Part shown: one piece after another, positions 27,308 to 35,972 of the stretch
Layout of the letters: each line of letters opens with the position of its first letter
How positions within the stretch are numbered: the stretch's first letter is position 1
Source: Thioalkalivibrio nitratireducens
Lineage (GTDB): Bacteria; Pseudomonadota; Gammaproteobacteria; Ectothiorhodospirales; Ectothiorhodospiraceae
DNA length: 49,904 nucleotides
Assembly: GCA_011390385.1 (NCBI GenBank)
Contig: JAABSN010000003.1
Coordinates: 1 to 49,904, forward strand
Direction: 5' to 3'
Program-made: the position numbers and the translations under genes
Notes under the pieces: generated by a model
The model's input: the letters and a program-made list of their open reading frames with translations, nothing else
Databases searched by the model: none
What the model was told of the DNA's origin: nothing

Positions 27308-28066
27308 ATGTCGGCAGGCGTTGATCGCGAGATGCTGCTTCAGGCCCTCGACGACGAACTGGAGCCCCAGCGCTTCCAGGATTACTGCCCCAACGGGCTG
27401 CAGGTCGAGGGTCGCCGCGAGATTCGCCGACTGGTCACGGGCGTAACCGCGTCGCAGGCACTCATCGATGCGGCGATCGAGTACGGTGCCGACCTGATTC
27501 TGGTCCACCATGGCTACTTCTGGCGTGGAGAGCCACAGCCGGTCACAGGCATGAAGCGACAGCGTCTGGCTGCGTTGCTGCGCCACCAGATCAACCTCGT
27601 GGCCTACCACCTGCCATTGGACGCACACCCGCGGTTGGGCAACAACGTGCAGCTGGCTCGGCGGCTCGACCTGAACATCGAAGGGACATTGCGCGACGAT
27701 GGCATCGGGTTGCTGGGCAGCGTTTCCGAACCTTGTGATGCCGCTGAATTGGTCAGGATCATCGCCAGAGCACTCGATCGCGAGCCACTGTGGATACCCG
27801 CTGGCGTGCATCGGGTGCATCGTTTGGCCTGGTGTACGGGTGGTGCCCAATCGATGCTCACCATGGCTGCGGAGCGCGGTGTGGACGCTTTCATCAGTGG
27901 CGAGATCTCCGAGCAGACCACCCACGAGGCGCGCGAGCTCGGGGTTCATTACTACGCTGCAGGCCACCACGCCACGGAGCGCTACGGACCACAGGCTCTG
28001 GGTGAATGGTGCGCCGGGCGTTTCGGGGTCGAGCACCGGTTCATTGATATTGCCAACCCAGCTTGA
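27308..28066 (+). CDS. Nif3-like dinuclear metal centre protein
   Basis: This 252-aa protein is of the Nif3/YbgI family (GTP cyclohydrolase 1 type 2 homologs). Metal-binding motifs are visible: DLILVHHGYFW (the HH pair), YHLPLDAHPRLGNN, and near the C-terminus ISGEISEQTTHEARELG and AAGHHATERYG. The in vivo role of the family is not settled. It is divergent from algW with a 65-bp spacer. Confidence 0.93.
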   Translation: MSAGVDREMLLQALDDELEPQRFQDYCPNGLQVEGRREIRRLVTGVTASQALIDAAIEYGADLILVHHGYFWRGEPQPVTGMKRQRLAALLRHQINLVAYHLPLDAHPRLGNNVQLARRLDLNIEGTLRDDGIGLLGSVSEPCDAAELVRIIARALDREPLWIPAGVHRVHRLAWCTGGAQSMLTMAAERGVDAFISGEISEQTTHEARELGVHYYAAGHHATERYGPQALGEWCAGRFGVEHRFIDIANPA

Positions 28067-28385
28067 GGATATCGAACCAGCTGCCGGTGCTGGAGTCCGA
28101 ACTGGGGTGCCGAAAATGGCGTCGTCTGCACGCTGGCGGCGCGAGTCCGACCGACCTCCCGGTGGGCCCGTCAGGAACGGGGTTTGCGGTGTGGGGAAGC
28201 CTGCCGCAACCGAAATTGGGTACAGTGCGAGGGTTGACCTCATTAGCGTTTTAAGGAATTCTATTTGATTACATCGCCCCATAGGGGACTGCGGTGGCGC
28301 GCAGAGAACTGCACCGGATCCGCTGACATCCGGCACGCGCAGACCAGCGTGAATCCATCCGAAACAGCAGCTGGAGAGAGGCAAG
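28067..28385 (+). other. 319-bp leader region of the petABC operon
   Basis: No gene is seen. A hairpin CCCGT-CAGGA-ACGGG (28167-28181) followed by GTTT may end nif3 transcription. A TTGACC -35-like hexamer at 28234-28239 has a poor AATTCT match 17 bases on, in an A/T-rich patch (28240-28270) that stands out from its surroundings and is the likely pet promoter zone. The leader to petA would be over 100 bases and ends in a GGAGAGAGG ribosome site. Confidence 0.4.
28166..28185 (+). terminator. Weak candidate terminator after the Nif3-like gene
   Basis: A 5-bp stem CCCGT/ACGGG with loop CAGGA is followed by GTTTG, 100 bases after the stop. The U tract is short, so termination is uncertain. Confidence 0.3.
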
Positions 28386-28988
28386 ATGGCAAACCAAGGC
28401 GTGGATCGGGGTCGCCGCCGGTTTCTGGTGGCAGCCACCTCGGTCGTAGGCGGCGCGGGAGCGGTGGCGATTGCCGTGCCGTTCCTGGCATCGTGGAAGC
28501 CGAGCGCGCGTGCTCAGGCAGCCGGAGCCCCAGTCGAGGTGAATGTGGCACAGATCGAACCCGGACAACGGATCAGCGTTGGCTGGCGTGGTCGGCCCGT
28601 GTGGGTCGTCAGGCGTACCCCGGAAATGCTGGAGCTTCTCCCGGAAATCCGCGACCGGTTGCGTGATCCCGATTCCGAAACGGAGGGGCAGCAGCCGCCT
28701 TACGCGCAGAACGAACACCGCTCGATCAAGCCGGAGTTCCTGGTGTTGATCGGGATCTGCACCCATCTGGGTTGCTCACCGGCATTCCGCCCGGAAATTG
28801 GCGCTGCGGATCTCGGTGGCGACTGGCCGGGCGGCTGGTTGTGCGCCTGTCATGGTTCGCGCTTCGACCTTGCCGGCCGTGTGTATCGGAACGTACCGGC
28901 GCCGGTCAATCTCGAGGTGCCTCCATACCGTTTCATCACCGATGATCTGATCGTTGTCGGTGAACATGCCGAGGGAGGCACCGCATAA
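28386..28988 (+). CDS. petA: Rieske iron-sulfur subunit of cytochrome bc1 complex
   Basis: PetA carries the 2Fe-2S cluster that takes electrons from ubiquinol to cytochrome c1. The 200-aa sequence has a twin-arginine region (RGRRRFLVAAT), an N-terminal membrane helix (about 14-36) and the cluster-binding boxes CTHLGC and CACHGS. The usual second box is CPCHGS, so Ala replaces Pro here. The stop overlaps petB by one base. Confidence 0.97.
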   Translation: MANQGVDRGRRRFLVAATSVVGGAGAVAIAVPFLASWKPSARAQAAGAPVEVNVAQIEPGQRISVGWRGRPVWVVRRTPEMLELLPEIRDRLRDPDSETEGQQPPYAQNEHRSIKPEFLVLIGICTHLGCSPAFRPEIGAADLGGDWPGGWLCACHGSRFDLAGRVYRNVPAPVNLEVPPYRFITDDLIVVGEHAEGGTA

Positions 28989-30397
28989 TGGCCGGCAATT
29001 CCGCTGACAAGATCCAGGGCGGCCTGCTGGGGTGGGTCGATGCTCGTTTTCCGCTGTCCCAGCTCTGGAACGACCATCTTGCCCGTTACTACACGCCGAA
29101 GAACTTCAATTTCTGGTATTACTTCGGGTCTCTGGCCCTGCTGGTGCTGGTTCTCCAGATCGTCACCGGCATCTTTCTGACGATGTTCTACAAGCCCGAC
29201 GCGCAACTCGCCTTCGCGTCGGTCGAATACATCATGCGCGATGTGGAGTGGGGCTGGCTGATCCGCTACATGCACTCGACCGGTGCGTCCTTCTTCTTCA
29301 TCGTCGTCTATCTGCACATGTTTCGTGCCCTGCTCTACGGCTCCTACAAGAAGCCGCGGGAGTTGATCTGGATCTTCGGCGTACTGATCTACGTGGTGCT
29401 GATGGCCGAGGCCTTCATGGGCTATCTGCTGCCCTGGGGCCAGATGTCGTACTGGGGTGCGCAGGTCATCGTGAACCTGTTCGCCACCGTGCCCTACGTC
29501 GGGCCGGAGCTGGTGACCTGGATCCGCGGTGATTTCCTGATCTCCGATGCCACGCTGAACCGTTTCTTTGCCCTGCACGTCATTGCTCTGCCCCTGGTGC
29601 TTCTGCTTCTGGTCGTTGCTCATATCATCGCGCTGCACGAGGTGGGGTCGAACAACCCGGACGGCGTCGAGATCAAGAAGAACAAGGACGAGAACGGTGT
29701 GCCCAGGGACGGCATCCCGTTCCATCCGTATTACACCGTGAAGGATCTGGTCGGCGTCGGTGTGTTCTTCATTGCTTTCTTCGCCGTTGTCTTCTTCGCC
29801 CCCGAGATGGGCGGTTTCTTCCTGGAGCACGCGAACTTCGAGCCTGCAAACCCGCTGGCGACACCCGAGCACATTGCGCCAGTGTGGTACTTCACGTCGT
29901 TCTACACCGTGCTCCGATCGGTACCCGATCCGTTCCTGGGTGTCATGGCGATGGGAGCCGCGGTCGTTGTGCTCTTTTTCGTGCCCTGGCTGGATCGTAA
30001 CGCAGTCAAGTCGGTGCGCTACCGCTCGCTGGCACATCGGATCAACCTGGGCGTGTTTGCGGTAACCTTCATCGTCCTCGGATACCTTGGCGCGCAGCCG
30101 GTCACCGCGCTGTACAGCGAACTGGGCCTTCGGCTCAGTACAATGTACTTCCTGTTTTTCTGGGTGCTCTGGTTCCACAGTCGGGAGCGGTCGGCGGTAT
30201 TCGGCCTCGCCTCCTTTGCCGTCATCGTGGCCCTCTACACCTTCTATGATCTGCAGCGCATCGGGGCTGCTGACGTAGCGCTCGTGATGACCATGTGGTT
30301 CCTGCCGACCGCGTACCTCCTCGTGACGATGGTTGTACCCGCCCTGGTCCGCGACCTGGGCCGTGATCGTCCCGTTCCGGAAAGGGTGACCGCCTGA
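28988..30397 (+). CDS. petB: Cytochrome b subunit of bc1 complex
   Basis: Cytochrome b holds two b-type hemes and both quinone sites. The 469-aa protein spans all eight helices. Heme-ligand helices are visible (YMHSTGASFFFIVVYLHMFR, then NRFFALHVIALPLVLLLLV followed by AHIIALHE). The Qo motif reads PVWY (in HIAPVWYFTSFY) instead of PEWY, a variant known from beta- and gammaproteobacteria. The C-terminus is longer than in compact family members. It overlaps petC by one base. Confidence 0.97.
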   Translation: MAGNSADKIQGGLLGWVDARFPLSQLWNDHLARYYTPKNFNFWYYFGSLALLVLVLQIVTGIFLTMFYKPDAQLAFASVEYIMRDVEWGWLIRYMHSTGASFFFIVVYLHMFRALLYGSYKKPRELIWIFGVLIYVVLMAEAFMGYLLPWGQMSYWGAQVIVNLFATVPYVGPELVTWIRGDFLISDATLNRFFALHVIALPLVLLLLVVAHIIALHEVGSNNPDGVEIKKNKDENGVPRDGIPFHPYYTVKDLVGVGVFFIAFFAVVFFAPEMGGFFLEHANFEPANPLATPEHIAPVWYFTSFYTVLRSVPDPFLGVMAMGAAVVVLFFVPWLDRNAVKSVRYRSLAHRINLGVFAVTFIVLGYLGAQPVTALYSELGLRLSTMYFLFFWVLWFHSRERSAVFGLASFAVIVALYTFYDLQRIGAADVALVMTMWFLPTAYLLVTMVVPALVRDLGRDRPVPERVTA

Positions 30398-31137
30398 TGA
30401 AATCATTACTTCTGTCCTTCCTCCTCGGCATGATGATCTTCGGCGCTGTCGCTGCCCAGGCGGCCGGTCCTTCGATAGCGCTCGATGAAGTGAAGATTGA
30501 TGTCACCGATCAGGCTTCGTTGCAACGGGGTGCGCGGCTGTTCGTCAATTACTGCATGGGTTGCCATTCGGCGGAGTACATGCGCTACGCACGCGTGGGC
30601 CGGGATCTCGGGCTGACCGAGAATCAACTGCTCGCATCCATGATCTTCACCACGGATGACGAGGGTGAACTGGTCAATCCCGGATCCCTGATGACCAACG
30701 CGATGACTGCTGCTTATGGGGACGAGGCATTTGGCAAGGCACCGCCCGATCTCACGCTGCTGACGCGGGTGCGGAGCGAGGATTGGCTGTACACTTTTCT
30801 GCGCAGCTTCTATCTTGATGATTCGCGCCCACTCGGTGTGAACAACCGGCTGTTCGAGAACGTCGGCATGCCCCATCCTCTATGGGAATTGCAGGGCTGG
30901 CAGGAAAAGCGCGTGGACACGAACGGTCATGTTCGCCTTCAGGTAGTGGAGCCCGGCAGCATGAGCGGCCCGGAGTATGATCGGGCGATCCGCGACATCG
31001 TGACCTTTCTTTCCTACATGGCCGAGCCGATGCAGATGGAACGGCAGAAGATCGGGCTTTACGTGTTGCTGTTCCTTGTCGTGTTCGTCGGGCTGGCCTA
31101 CCTGTTGAAAAAGGAATACTGGAAAGACGTACACTAG
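30397..31137 (+). CDS. petC: Cytochrome c1 subunit of bc1 complex
   Basis: Cytochrome c1 passes electrons from the Rieske centre to a soluble cytochrome c. The 246-aa precursor has a signal peptide (to about residue 22, VAAQA), the heme site CMGCH in VNYCMGCHSAEYMRYAR, a PPDLTLLTRVR segment, a probable Met ligand in ENVGMPHPLWELQG, and a C-terminal membrane anchor (GLYVLLFLVVFVGLAYLL). Confidence 0.97.
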   Translation: MKSLLLSFLLGMMIFGAVAAQAAGPSIALDEVKIDVTDQASLQRGARLFVNYCMGCHSAEYMRYARVGRDLGLTENQLLASMIFTTDDEGELVNPGSLMTNAMTAAYGDEAFGKAPPDLTLLTRVRSEDWLYTFLRSFYLDDSRPLGVNNRLFENVGMPHPLWELQGWQEKRVDTNGHVRLQVVEPGSMSGPEYDRAIRDIVTFLSYMAEPMQMERQKIGLYVLLFLVVFVGLAYLLKKEYWKDVH

Positions 31138-31237
31138 AGAGTGTGGGCACGGCGAATTCCGGTGCATCGGGTTTTCCGTGCGACACATTCAATTTCCGCG
31201 TTAGCCCGCGCGCAGCGTGCGGGATCGGGAGAAAGCC

Positions 31238-31864
31238 ATGGCGCTTGTCGCCAACCGACGTTCAGTGATGACCCTGTTTTCCGCGCACAACTGCGTTCGT
31301 TGTCACCGCATACGCATCATTCTGGCGGAGAAGGATATCGCCGTTGATGTGGTGAACCTGTCTCCCGACGATCTGCCGGAAGACCTGTCCGATCTCAACC
31401 CTTACAACGAAGTACCGACCCTCGTGGATCGGGATCTCGCGCTGTATGGAACCCATGTGATCACCGAATATCTCGATGAGCGGTTTCCCCACCCGCCGCT
31501 CATGCCCGTGGATCCCGTGTCACGTGCCGCGGCACGGCTTGCCCTTTATCGGGTCGAACGCGATTGGTATGCGGGTCTGGATCTGATTGCGCAATCGACG
31601 GGAGCGGGGTTGACGAAGGCGCGCAAGGTGCTGCGCGAGAGCATGCTGAATGCCACCGAGATCTTCGATCTGAAACCCTTCTTTCTCAGCGACGAATTCA
31701 GTATCGTGGACAGCGCCATCGCCCCGGTGATGTGGCGCCTGCCTGCCGCAGGCATCGCATTGGAGGGCTTGCCGAAATCGATTCAGGCGTATGCTGACCG
31801 GGTATGCAAGCGGGAGTCCTTTCAGCACAGCCTGACCGAGGCCGAACGGGAACTGCGTGAATGA
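31238..31864 (+). CDS. sspA: Stringent starvation protein A
   Basis: SspA is a glutathione S-transferase-fold protein that binds RNA polymerase and affects stationary-phase and acid-stress genes. The 208-aa product has the GST-like opening TLFSAHNCVRCHRIRIILAE, NPYNEVPTLVDRDLALYGTHVI and a C-terminal helical domain. The start at 31238 follows GGGAGAA; a start at 31217 is less likely. It overlaps sspB by 4 bp. The petABC-sspAB order is conserved in Pseudomonas. Confidence 0.95.
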   Translation: MALVANRRSVMTLFSAHNCVRCHRIRIILAEKDIAVDVVNLSPDDLPEDLSDLNPYNEVPTLVDRDLALYGTHVITEYLDERFPHPPLMPVDPVSRAAARLALYRVERDWYAGLDLIAQSTGAGLTKARKVLRESMLNATEIFDLKPFFLSDEFSIVDSAIAPVMWRLPAAGIALEGLPKSIQAYADRVCKRESFQHSLTEAERELRE

Positions 31865-32286
31865 CGTCGTCGCGCCCTTATCTGCTGCGTGCCCTTCTCG
31901 ACTGGATCAGCGATAACGCGCTGACCGCGCATCTGCTGGTGGATGCGACGCGGCCCGATGTGAGCGTTCCGGCACAGTTCATCCAGGACGGGAAAATCAC
32001 GCTGAATATCGGGCCCTCGGCCGTACAGGGGCTTGAGATGGGAAACGAGGCGATTTCGTTTTCCGCGCGCTTCGCGGGGAAACCGATGCAGGTGTATGTC
32101 CCTGTGGGTGCCGTTCTGGCGATCTTCGCGCGCGAAAATGGCCAGGGCATGATGTTTGGTAACGAGCCGGGAGACGATCTGGCGTCGCCCGAAAGTGTCG
32201 ATTCCCCAGACTCCGCAGCTCCTCCGAATGAGCCGGATAAACCGGCAAAGAAGCGGCGTGGTCCGAGCCTGAAGGTGGTCAAGTAG
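31861..32286 (+). CDS. sspB: ClpXP adaptor protein SspB
   Basis: SspB delivers ssrA-tagged proteins to ClpXP. The 141-aa sequence begins SSRPYLLRALLDWISDNALTPH-like, with the conserved substrate-binding core (VDATRPDVSVPAQFIQDGK, INLNI-like, FSARFAGKP). It ends in a charged flexible tail with KRRGPSLKVVK, the short ClpX-binding motif. It overlaps sspA, and its last bases overlap the convergent FAD oxidase. Confidence 0.96.
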   Translation: MTSSRPYLLRALLDWISDNALTAHLLVDATRPDVSVPAQFIQDGKITLNIGPSAVQGLEMGNEAISFSARFAGKPMQVYVPVGAVLAIFARENGQGMMFGNEPGDDLASPESVDSPDSAAPPNEPDKPAKKRRGPSLKVVK

Positions 32287-33679
32287 CCGCTGCCGCGGCA
32301 TCTGGCAGACTTTTTCCAGGGTTCATGATTCCGTCAGGATCGAACACACGTTGCAGGTCGCGCATCAACTGTAATGCCACCGGATCCAGCTCGCGGCGCA
32401 CGAACTCCCGTTTCACCAGGCCGATTCCGTGTTCTCCCGAGATGGTGCCGCGCATCCGCAGCACCAATGCGAAGACTTCATCCAGACAGGCTTCGGCTGC
32501 CCGCATCTGTACCGGGTCGTCCGGATCGACGAGGAGGTTGACGTGGATGTTGCCGTTGCCGGCGTGGCCGAAATTCACGATGGTGATGCCGAAGCGATGG
32601 CCCAGATCCTGCAGACCGTCGATCAGGTCGGGGATCCGTGATACCGGCACGACCACGTCCTCGTTGATCTTCTTCGGCGCGATGTTGCGCAACGCGGGGG
32701 AAAGAGCCTTGCGGGTGCGCCACAGGCGTTCGGCGTCCGCCGCGGTCGCTGCGACCTCGATGCCGAGGCAGCCGTCCCCGCTCGCGGCCCGGCGCACCGC
32801 TTCGACCGCAAGGCCGATCTGGGCGCTCGAGCCATCGACTTCGATCATCAACAGTGCACCTGCGTTCTCGGGAAGCGCGGCGTCGGCGTACCCGCGGATC
32901 ATTCCGATCGCGGCAGCGTCCATGAATTCAAGCGCACAGGGGGTCACCGGCTGGGCCATGATCCGCGCGACCGCAGCAGCGGCCGCGCGCATGTCGCCAT
33001 AGGTGGCCTGCAGGAGTTGCCGGGTTTCCGGCAATGGTGTCAGGCGCAAGGTGGCCTCGGTGACGACCCCGAGGGTACCCTCGGAGCCGATCAGCAGTCG
33101 CGTCAGGTCGTAGCCAACCACCCCTTTCGTTGTGTAGACGCCGGTGCGCATCGCGGCTCCGGTCCCGAGCACGGCGGCCAGTCCCAGCGTATTGTCGCGC
33201 GGGGTGCCGTATTTGACCGCACGCGGTCCAGCCGCGTTGCATGCGAGATTCCCGCCGACGGTGCAGAAGGCGCTGCTCGTCGGGTCGGGAGGCCAGAAAA
33301 AACCGTGCTCGCCTGCTGCCTGTTGCACCTCGGCGTTCGTCGCGCCCGGCTCGGTGATGAGCCAGCGGTTGGCCGGATCGACCTCGACCACGCGGTTCAT
33401 CCGTTCCATCGACAGCACCAGACCGCCACGAATGGGAACGACTGCTCCGGTGGTCCCGGTGCCACGACCACGGACGATCAAAGGTGTGCGCAGCCGGCGG
33501 CACAGCGTCACCAGTTCGACCACCATGCGCGAGTCACGCGCGAAAACCACGGCCTCCGGAACTGCGTGGAGCCGGGAGTTGTCGGCGCCGTAGGCCCAAC
33601 AGTCAGCGGGGTCCAGCAGTCGTTCTTCCGCTGGGAGCATGGCCTCGATCTCCCGTTGCAGCCGCGTTGTTCCTGTCAT
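32279..33679 (-). CDS. FAD-linked oxidase, GlcD/D-lactate dehydrogenase-like
   Basis: This 466-aa flavoprotein oxidises 2-hydroxy acids such as glycolate or D-lactate. It has the PCMH-type FAD domain (PLIVRGRGTGTTGAVVP, then ITEPGATNAEV, TVGGNLACNAAGPRAVKYG, GVVGYDLTRLLIGSEGTLG) and the C-terminal FAD-oxidase domain (NFGHAGNGNIHVNLL, GTISGEHGIGLVKREF). No GlcE or GlcF partner is adjacent, so the exact substrate is open. The ATG at 33679 overlaps the yraN stop; a longer frame reading back through yraN is rejected. Confidence 0.93.
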   Translation of the reverse strand: MTGTTRLQREIEAMLPAEERLLDPADCWAYGADNSRLHAVPEAVVFARDSRMVVELVTLCRRLRTPLIVRGRGTGTTGAVVPIRGGLVLSMERMNRVVEVDPANRWLITEPGATNAEVQQAAGEHGFFWPPDPTSSAFCTVGGNLACNAAGPRAVKYGTPRDNTLGLAAVLGTGAAMRTGVYTTKGVVGYDLTRLLIGSEGTLGVVTEATLRLTPLPETRQLLQATYGDMRAAAAAVARIMAQPVTPCALEFMDAAAIGMIRGYADAALPENAGALLMIEVDGSSAQIGLAVEAVRRAASGDGCLGIEVAATAADAERLWRTRKALSPALRNIAPKKINEDVVVPVSRIPDLIDGLQDLGHRFGITIVNFGHAGNGNIHVNLLVDPDDPVQMRAAEACLDEVFALVLRMRGTISGEHGIGLVKREFVRRELDPVALQLMRDLQRVFDPDGIMNPGKSLPDAAAAAT

Positions 33680-34035
33680 CACCAGCCTGCCTGCAGCGCG
33701 TCCTGGAGCCACTCGATCCGATTGCGCGCGTCCAGTACCACGACGTCGAAGCGGACTGGACCATGCCAGTGGTGTTGTTGCAGGTAGGCCTCCGCAGTGC
33801 GCAACAGGCGTTGCTGCTTGCGCCGGTCGATGCTTTCGGCGCCATCGACGAAGCGCGAGTGGCTGCGCTTGCGTACCTCGATGAAGACCAGCATGTCTTC
33901 GTCCCGAGCAACGAGATCGATTTCGCCGAAACGCCTGCGGTAGTTCCGCGCGACCATTCGCAGGCCCGCATTCTGCAGAAAGCGCTCGGCTTCGCGCTCG
34001 GCGATCTGCCCGTGTTCGACCGTGGTGCCCATCAT
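33679..34035 (-). CDS. yraN: YraN-family (UPF0102) endonuclease-fold protein
   Basis: This 118-aa protein of the UPF0102 family has a restriction-endonuclease-like fold. Motifs are visible: EREAERFLQNAGLRMVARNYR, RRFGEIDLVARDEDMLVFIEVRKR (the GEID...EVK core with E, D and E in metal-binding positions) and FDVVVL. Its biochemical role is not established. The start overlaps the lpoA stop (ATGATG). The lpoA-yraN pair is conserved with E. coli. Confidence 0.95.
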   Translation of the reverse strand: MMGTTVEHGQIAEREAERFLQNAGLRMVARNYRRRFGEIDLVARDEDMLVFIEVRKRSHSRFVDGAESIDRRKQQRLLRTAEAYLQQHHWHGPVRFDVVVLDARNRIEWLQDALQAGW

Positions 34036-35921
34036 TCGTCCGGGGGCGCGATGGAATCGGACTCGAGAGGACGGGGCGTCCCATTCCTGAATTCGAGCCA
34101 TGCAGGTTCGCGACTCCACAGTCGCGAGAGAGGCTGCAGCATCCAGGTTCCGGCTACGCCCTCCAAGGTCAGATGAGGCGCCTGTCGGTAACGGGGGATG
34201 TCGGCAGCGACACGGGCTGCGTCGATGCCCAGCGCTGCAAAGCGTGGCAGGCGCGTAGCAGCCGATTCGCCGTCTTCGGGCGCGGTCAGATCTGCGCGCA
34301 GCTGTGGAGCTGGATTCAGTTCGGGATAAAGCCAGGGTGCATCCGGGAAGCGGACGCCGCTGAGATCGTTGTCGAGCGTGGGTTGCGGCCGGCCTTCGTA
34401 GGCATGCGCGGTGGAGAGCATCGGCAGGTGCCCCGCACGATGATAATGCAGATAGGGAATGACCACGCGCAGATCGCGCGCCGGTCCGGCAACGAAGACG
34501 ACATCGATGTCGTTGCGGATCTGCGCATCGGCCTCCAGTGCCAGTCCAAGCTGCCTGCGCAGGCGATTGATGCGAGCCTGGCTCGCCTCGATCCCCAACG
34601 TGGAGCCGATCTGGGTATTGATATCAGACTCTCCAGCGCGAAAGCGATGTTCGGCCGCAACCCGTCCGCCCTGCAGTTCGAAGCTCTCACGGAAGGTGCC
34701 GGCCACGCGCTCGCCAAACGAGCCCTCGGGTACCAGAACCAAGGCACCGTTCAGATTCGCGGCCACGGCTCGGTCGGCCGCAGCTCTGGCATCGTCCTCG
34801 GGCGAGAGGGAAAGCACTGTGAACGGGGCCTCCAGCGCCATGGTGGGGCGATTCAGAAGGATCGTGGTTGTCTCGGAGTCGAGTCCCGCCACACGCTCCA
34901 CCGCCTCACGTGTCAGGGGGCCAATGATCCGGTCGGCGCCCTGTTGTACCGCATTTCGGTAGTGGGCCACGGCGAGGTCGGGCTGGCCACCGGTATCAAA
35001 CACCAGTAACGACCCCGACGCTCCATGATCACGATAGAACTGTGCGGTGATGCCATCGAGGAGTGCGTCGCCCAATTCCGCCGCAAACCCCGAAAGCGGC
35101 AGCAGTACGGCAATCCGTCGGGGCGGCTCGGTGTGACCGAGCGAGGCTTCGCGAAGGTCGGCCAGCAGAACCCGCCCGGCGTGCCGAGGAAATGCCTGTT
35201 CCCATTCGCGAATGGTCCCTGCGAGGGCTTCGGCGTCGGGACCGGCCTGCCGCAGTGCACGGAACAGGCTGATCCAGCCATCCAGGGTTTCGGCTTGGGT
35301 TGCATTCAACCCTGCCTTGGCAGTTGCCGTGCGCTGCACCCGTGACGGCCCGATCGTGGCCATGAGGTCCCAGATCGCTTTCTGGTTCTCCGTGTGCCTT
35401 TGTGGTTCGTCGAGCAGCATTTCATCGAGTCGCAGACGTTCCCGCAAGGCCTCGCGCCATGCGCCGCGCAGGGTCAGGAGTTCAGCGTGCAGGGCCAGCG
35501 CGCCACGAAAGAGTTCCGGATCCCCGTTTTCATCGATGGGCGGCAGGCGCTCGAATGCGATCCCGGGTTCGTTTGCCAGCATGGCCAGTTGCGCACCACG
35601 AAAGCGGTCTGCAAGGTTCGTGCGGCCGTCCTGCTGCAGCAGCAGCCATAGGTTCTCGGCACGCAGCAACAGGCTGCGCGGCGGATCATCAAGCACGAGT
35701 ACAGCGTCCAGAGCCTGCCGGGACCGGATCGGGTCGGGCGACTGTTCGGCTTCGCTGACAAGAACAAGGGCCTGGTCCAGGGGCGCCATTTCGACCACCT
35801 GGGCTTCGGGCATCGGCACCGAGGGTGCCGGGCGTGGAGTGGCGCAGGCGGTCAGCATGGCTCCGGTCAAGGCAAGGGCAAGAAGCCGGAGAGCCAATGG
35901 CCCGAGCGAGGAGTTCGTCAT
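34032..35921 (-). CDS. lpoA: Penicillin-binding protein activator LpoA
   Basis: LpoA is an outer-membrane lipoprotein that reaches through the periplasm to activate PBP1A. The 629-aa precursor has a lipobox LTAC with Cys26. An N-terminal helical TPR-like domain follows (about 40-260). The C-terminal domain has a periplasmic-binding-protein fold (RRIAVLLPLSGFAAELGDALLDG, then ADRIIGPLTREAVERV). The start at 35921 places the signal peptide correctly; a longer reading begins at 35984. It is divergent from rsmI with a 51-bp gap. Confidence 0.95.
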   Translation of the reverse strand: MTNSSLGPLALRLLALALTGAMLTACATPRPAPSVPMPEAQVVEMAPLDQALVLVSEAEQSPDPIRSRQALDAVLVLDDPPRSLLLRAENLWLLLQQDGRTNLADRFRGAQLAMLANEPGIAFERLPPIDENGDPELFRGALALHAELLTLRGAWREALRERLRLDEMLLDEPQRHTENQKAIWDLMATIGPSRVQRTATAKAGLNATQAETLDGWISLFRALRQAGPDAEALAGTIREWEQAFPRHAGRVLLADLREASLGHTEPPRRIAVLLPLSGFAAELGDALLDGITAQFYRDHGASGSLLVFDTGGQPDLAVAHYRNAVQQGADRIIGPLTREAVERVAGLDSETTTILLNRPTMALEAPFTVLSLSPEDDARAAADRAVAANLNGALVLVPEGSFGERVAGTFRESFELQGGRVAAEHRFRAGESDINTQIGSTLGIEASQARINRLRRQLGLALEADAQIRNDIDVVFVAGPARDLRVVIPYLHYHRAGHLPMLSTAHAYEGRPQPTLDNDLSGVRFPDAPWLYPELNPAPQLRADLTAPEDGESAATRLPRFAALGIDAARVAADIPRYRQAPHLTLEGVAGTWMLQPLSRLWSREPAWLEFRNGTPRPLESDSIAPPDE

Positions 35922-35972
35922 GTGCGTTAGAGTCACGGCAGGCCCTTGGGCCGAGAATGGAGGCGACCAGTA

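Noticed and set aside
28850..30406. 518-aa open frame on the minus strand opposite petB
   Set aside because: It lies wholly antisense to cytochrome b, is rich in His, Gln, Asp and Arg with no motif, and is explained by the high-GC codon pattern of petB.
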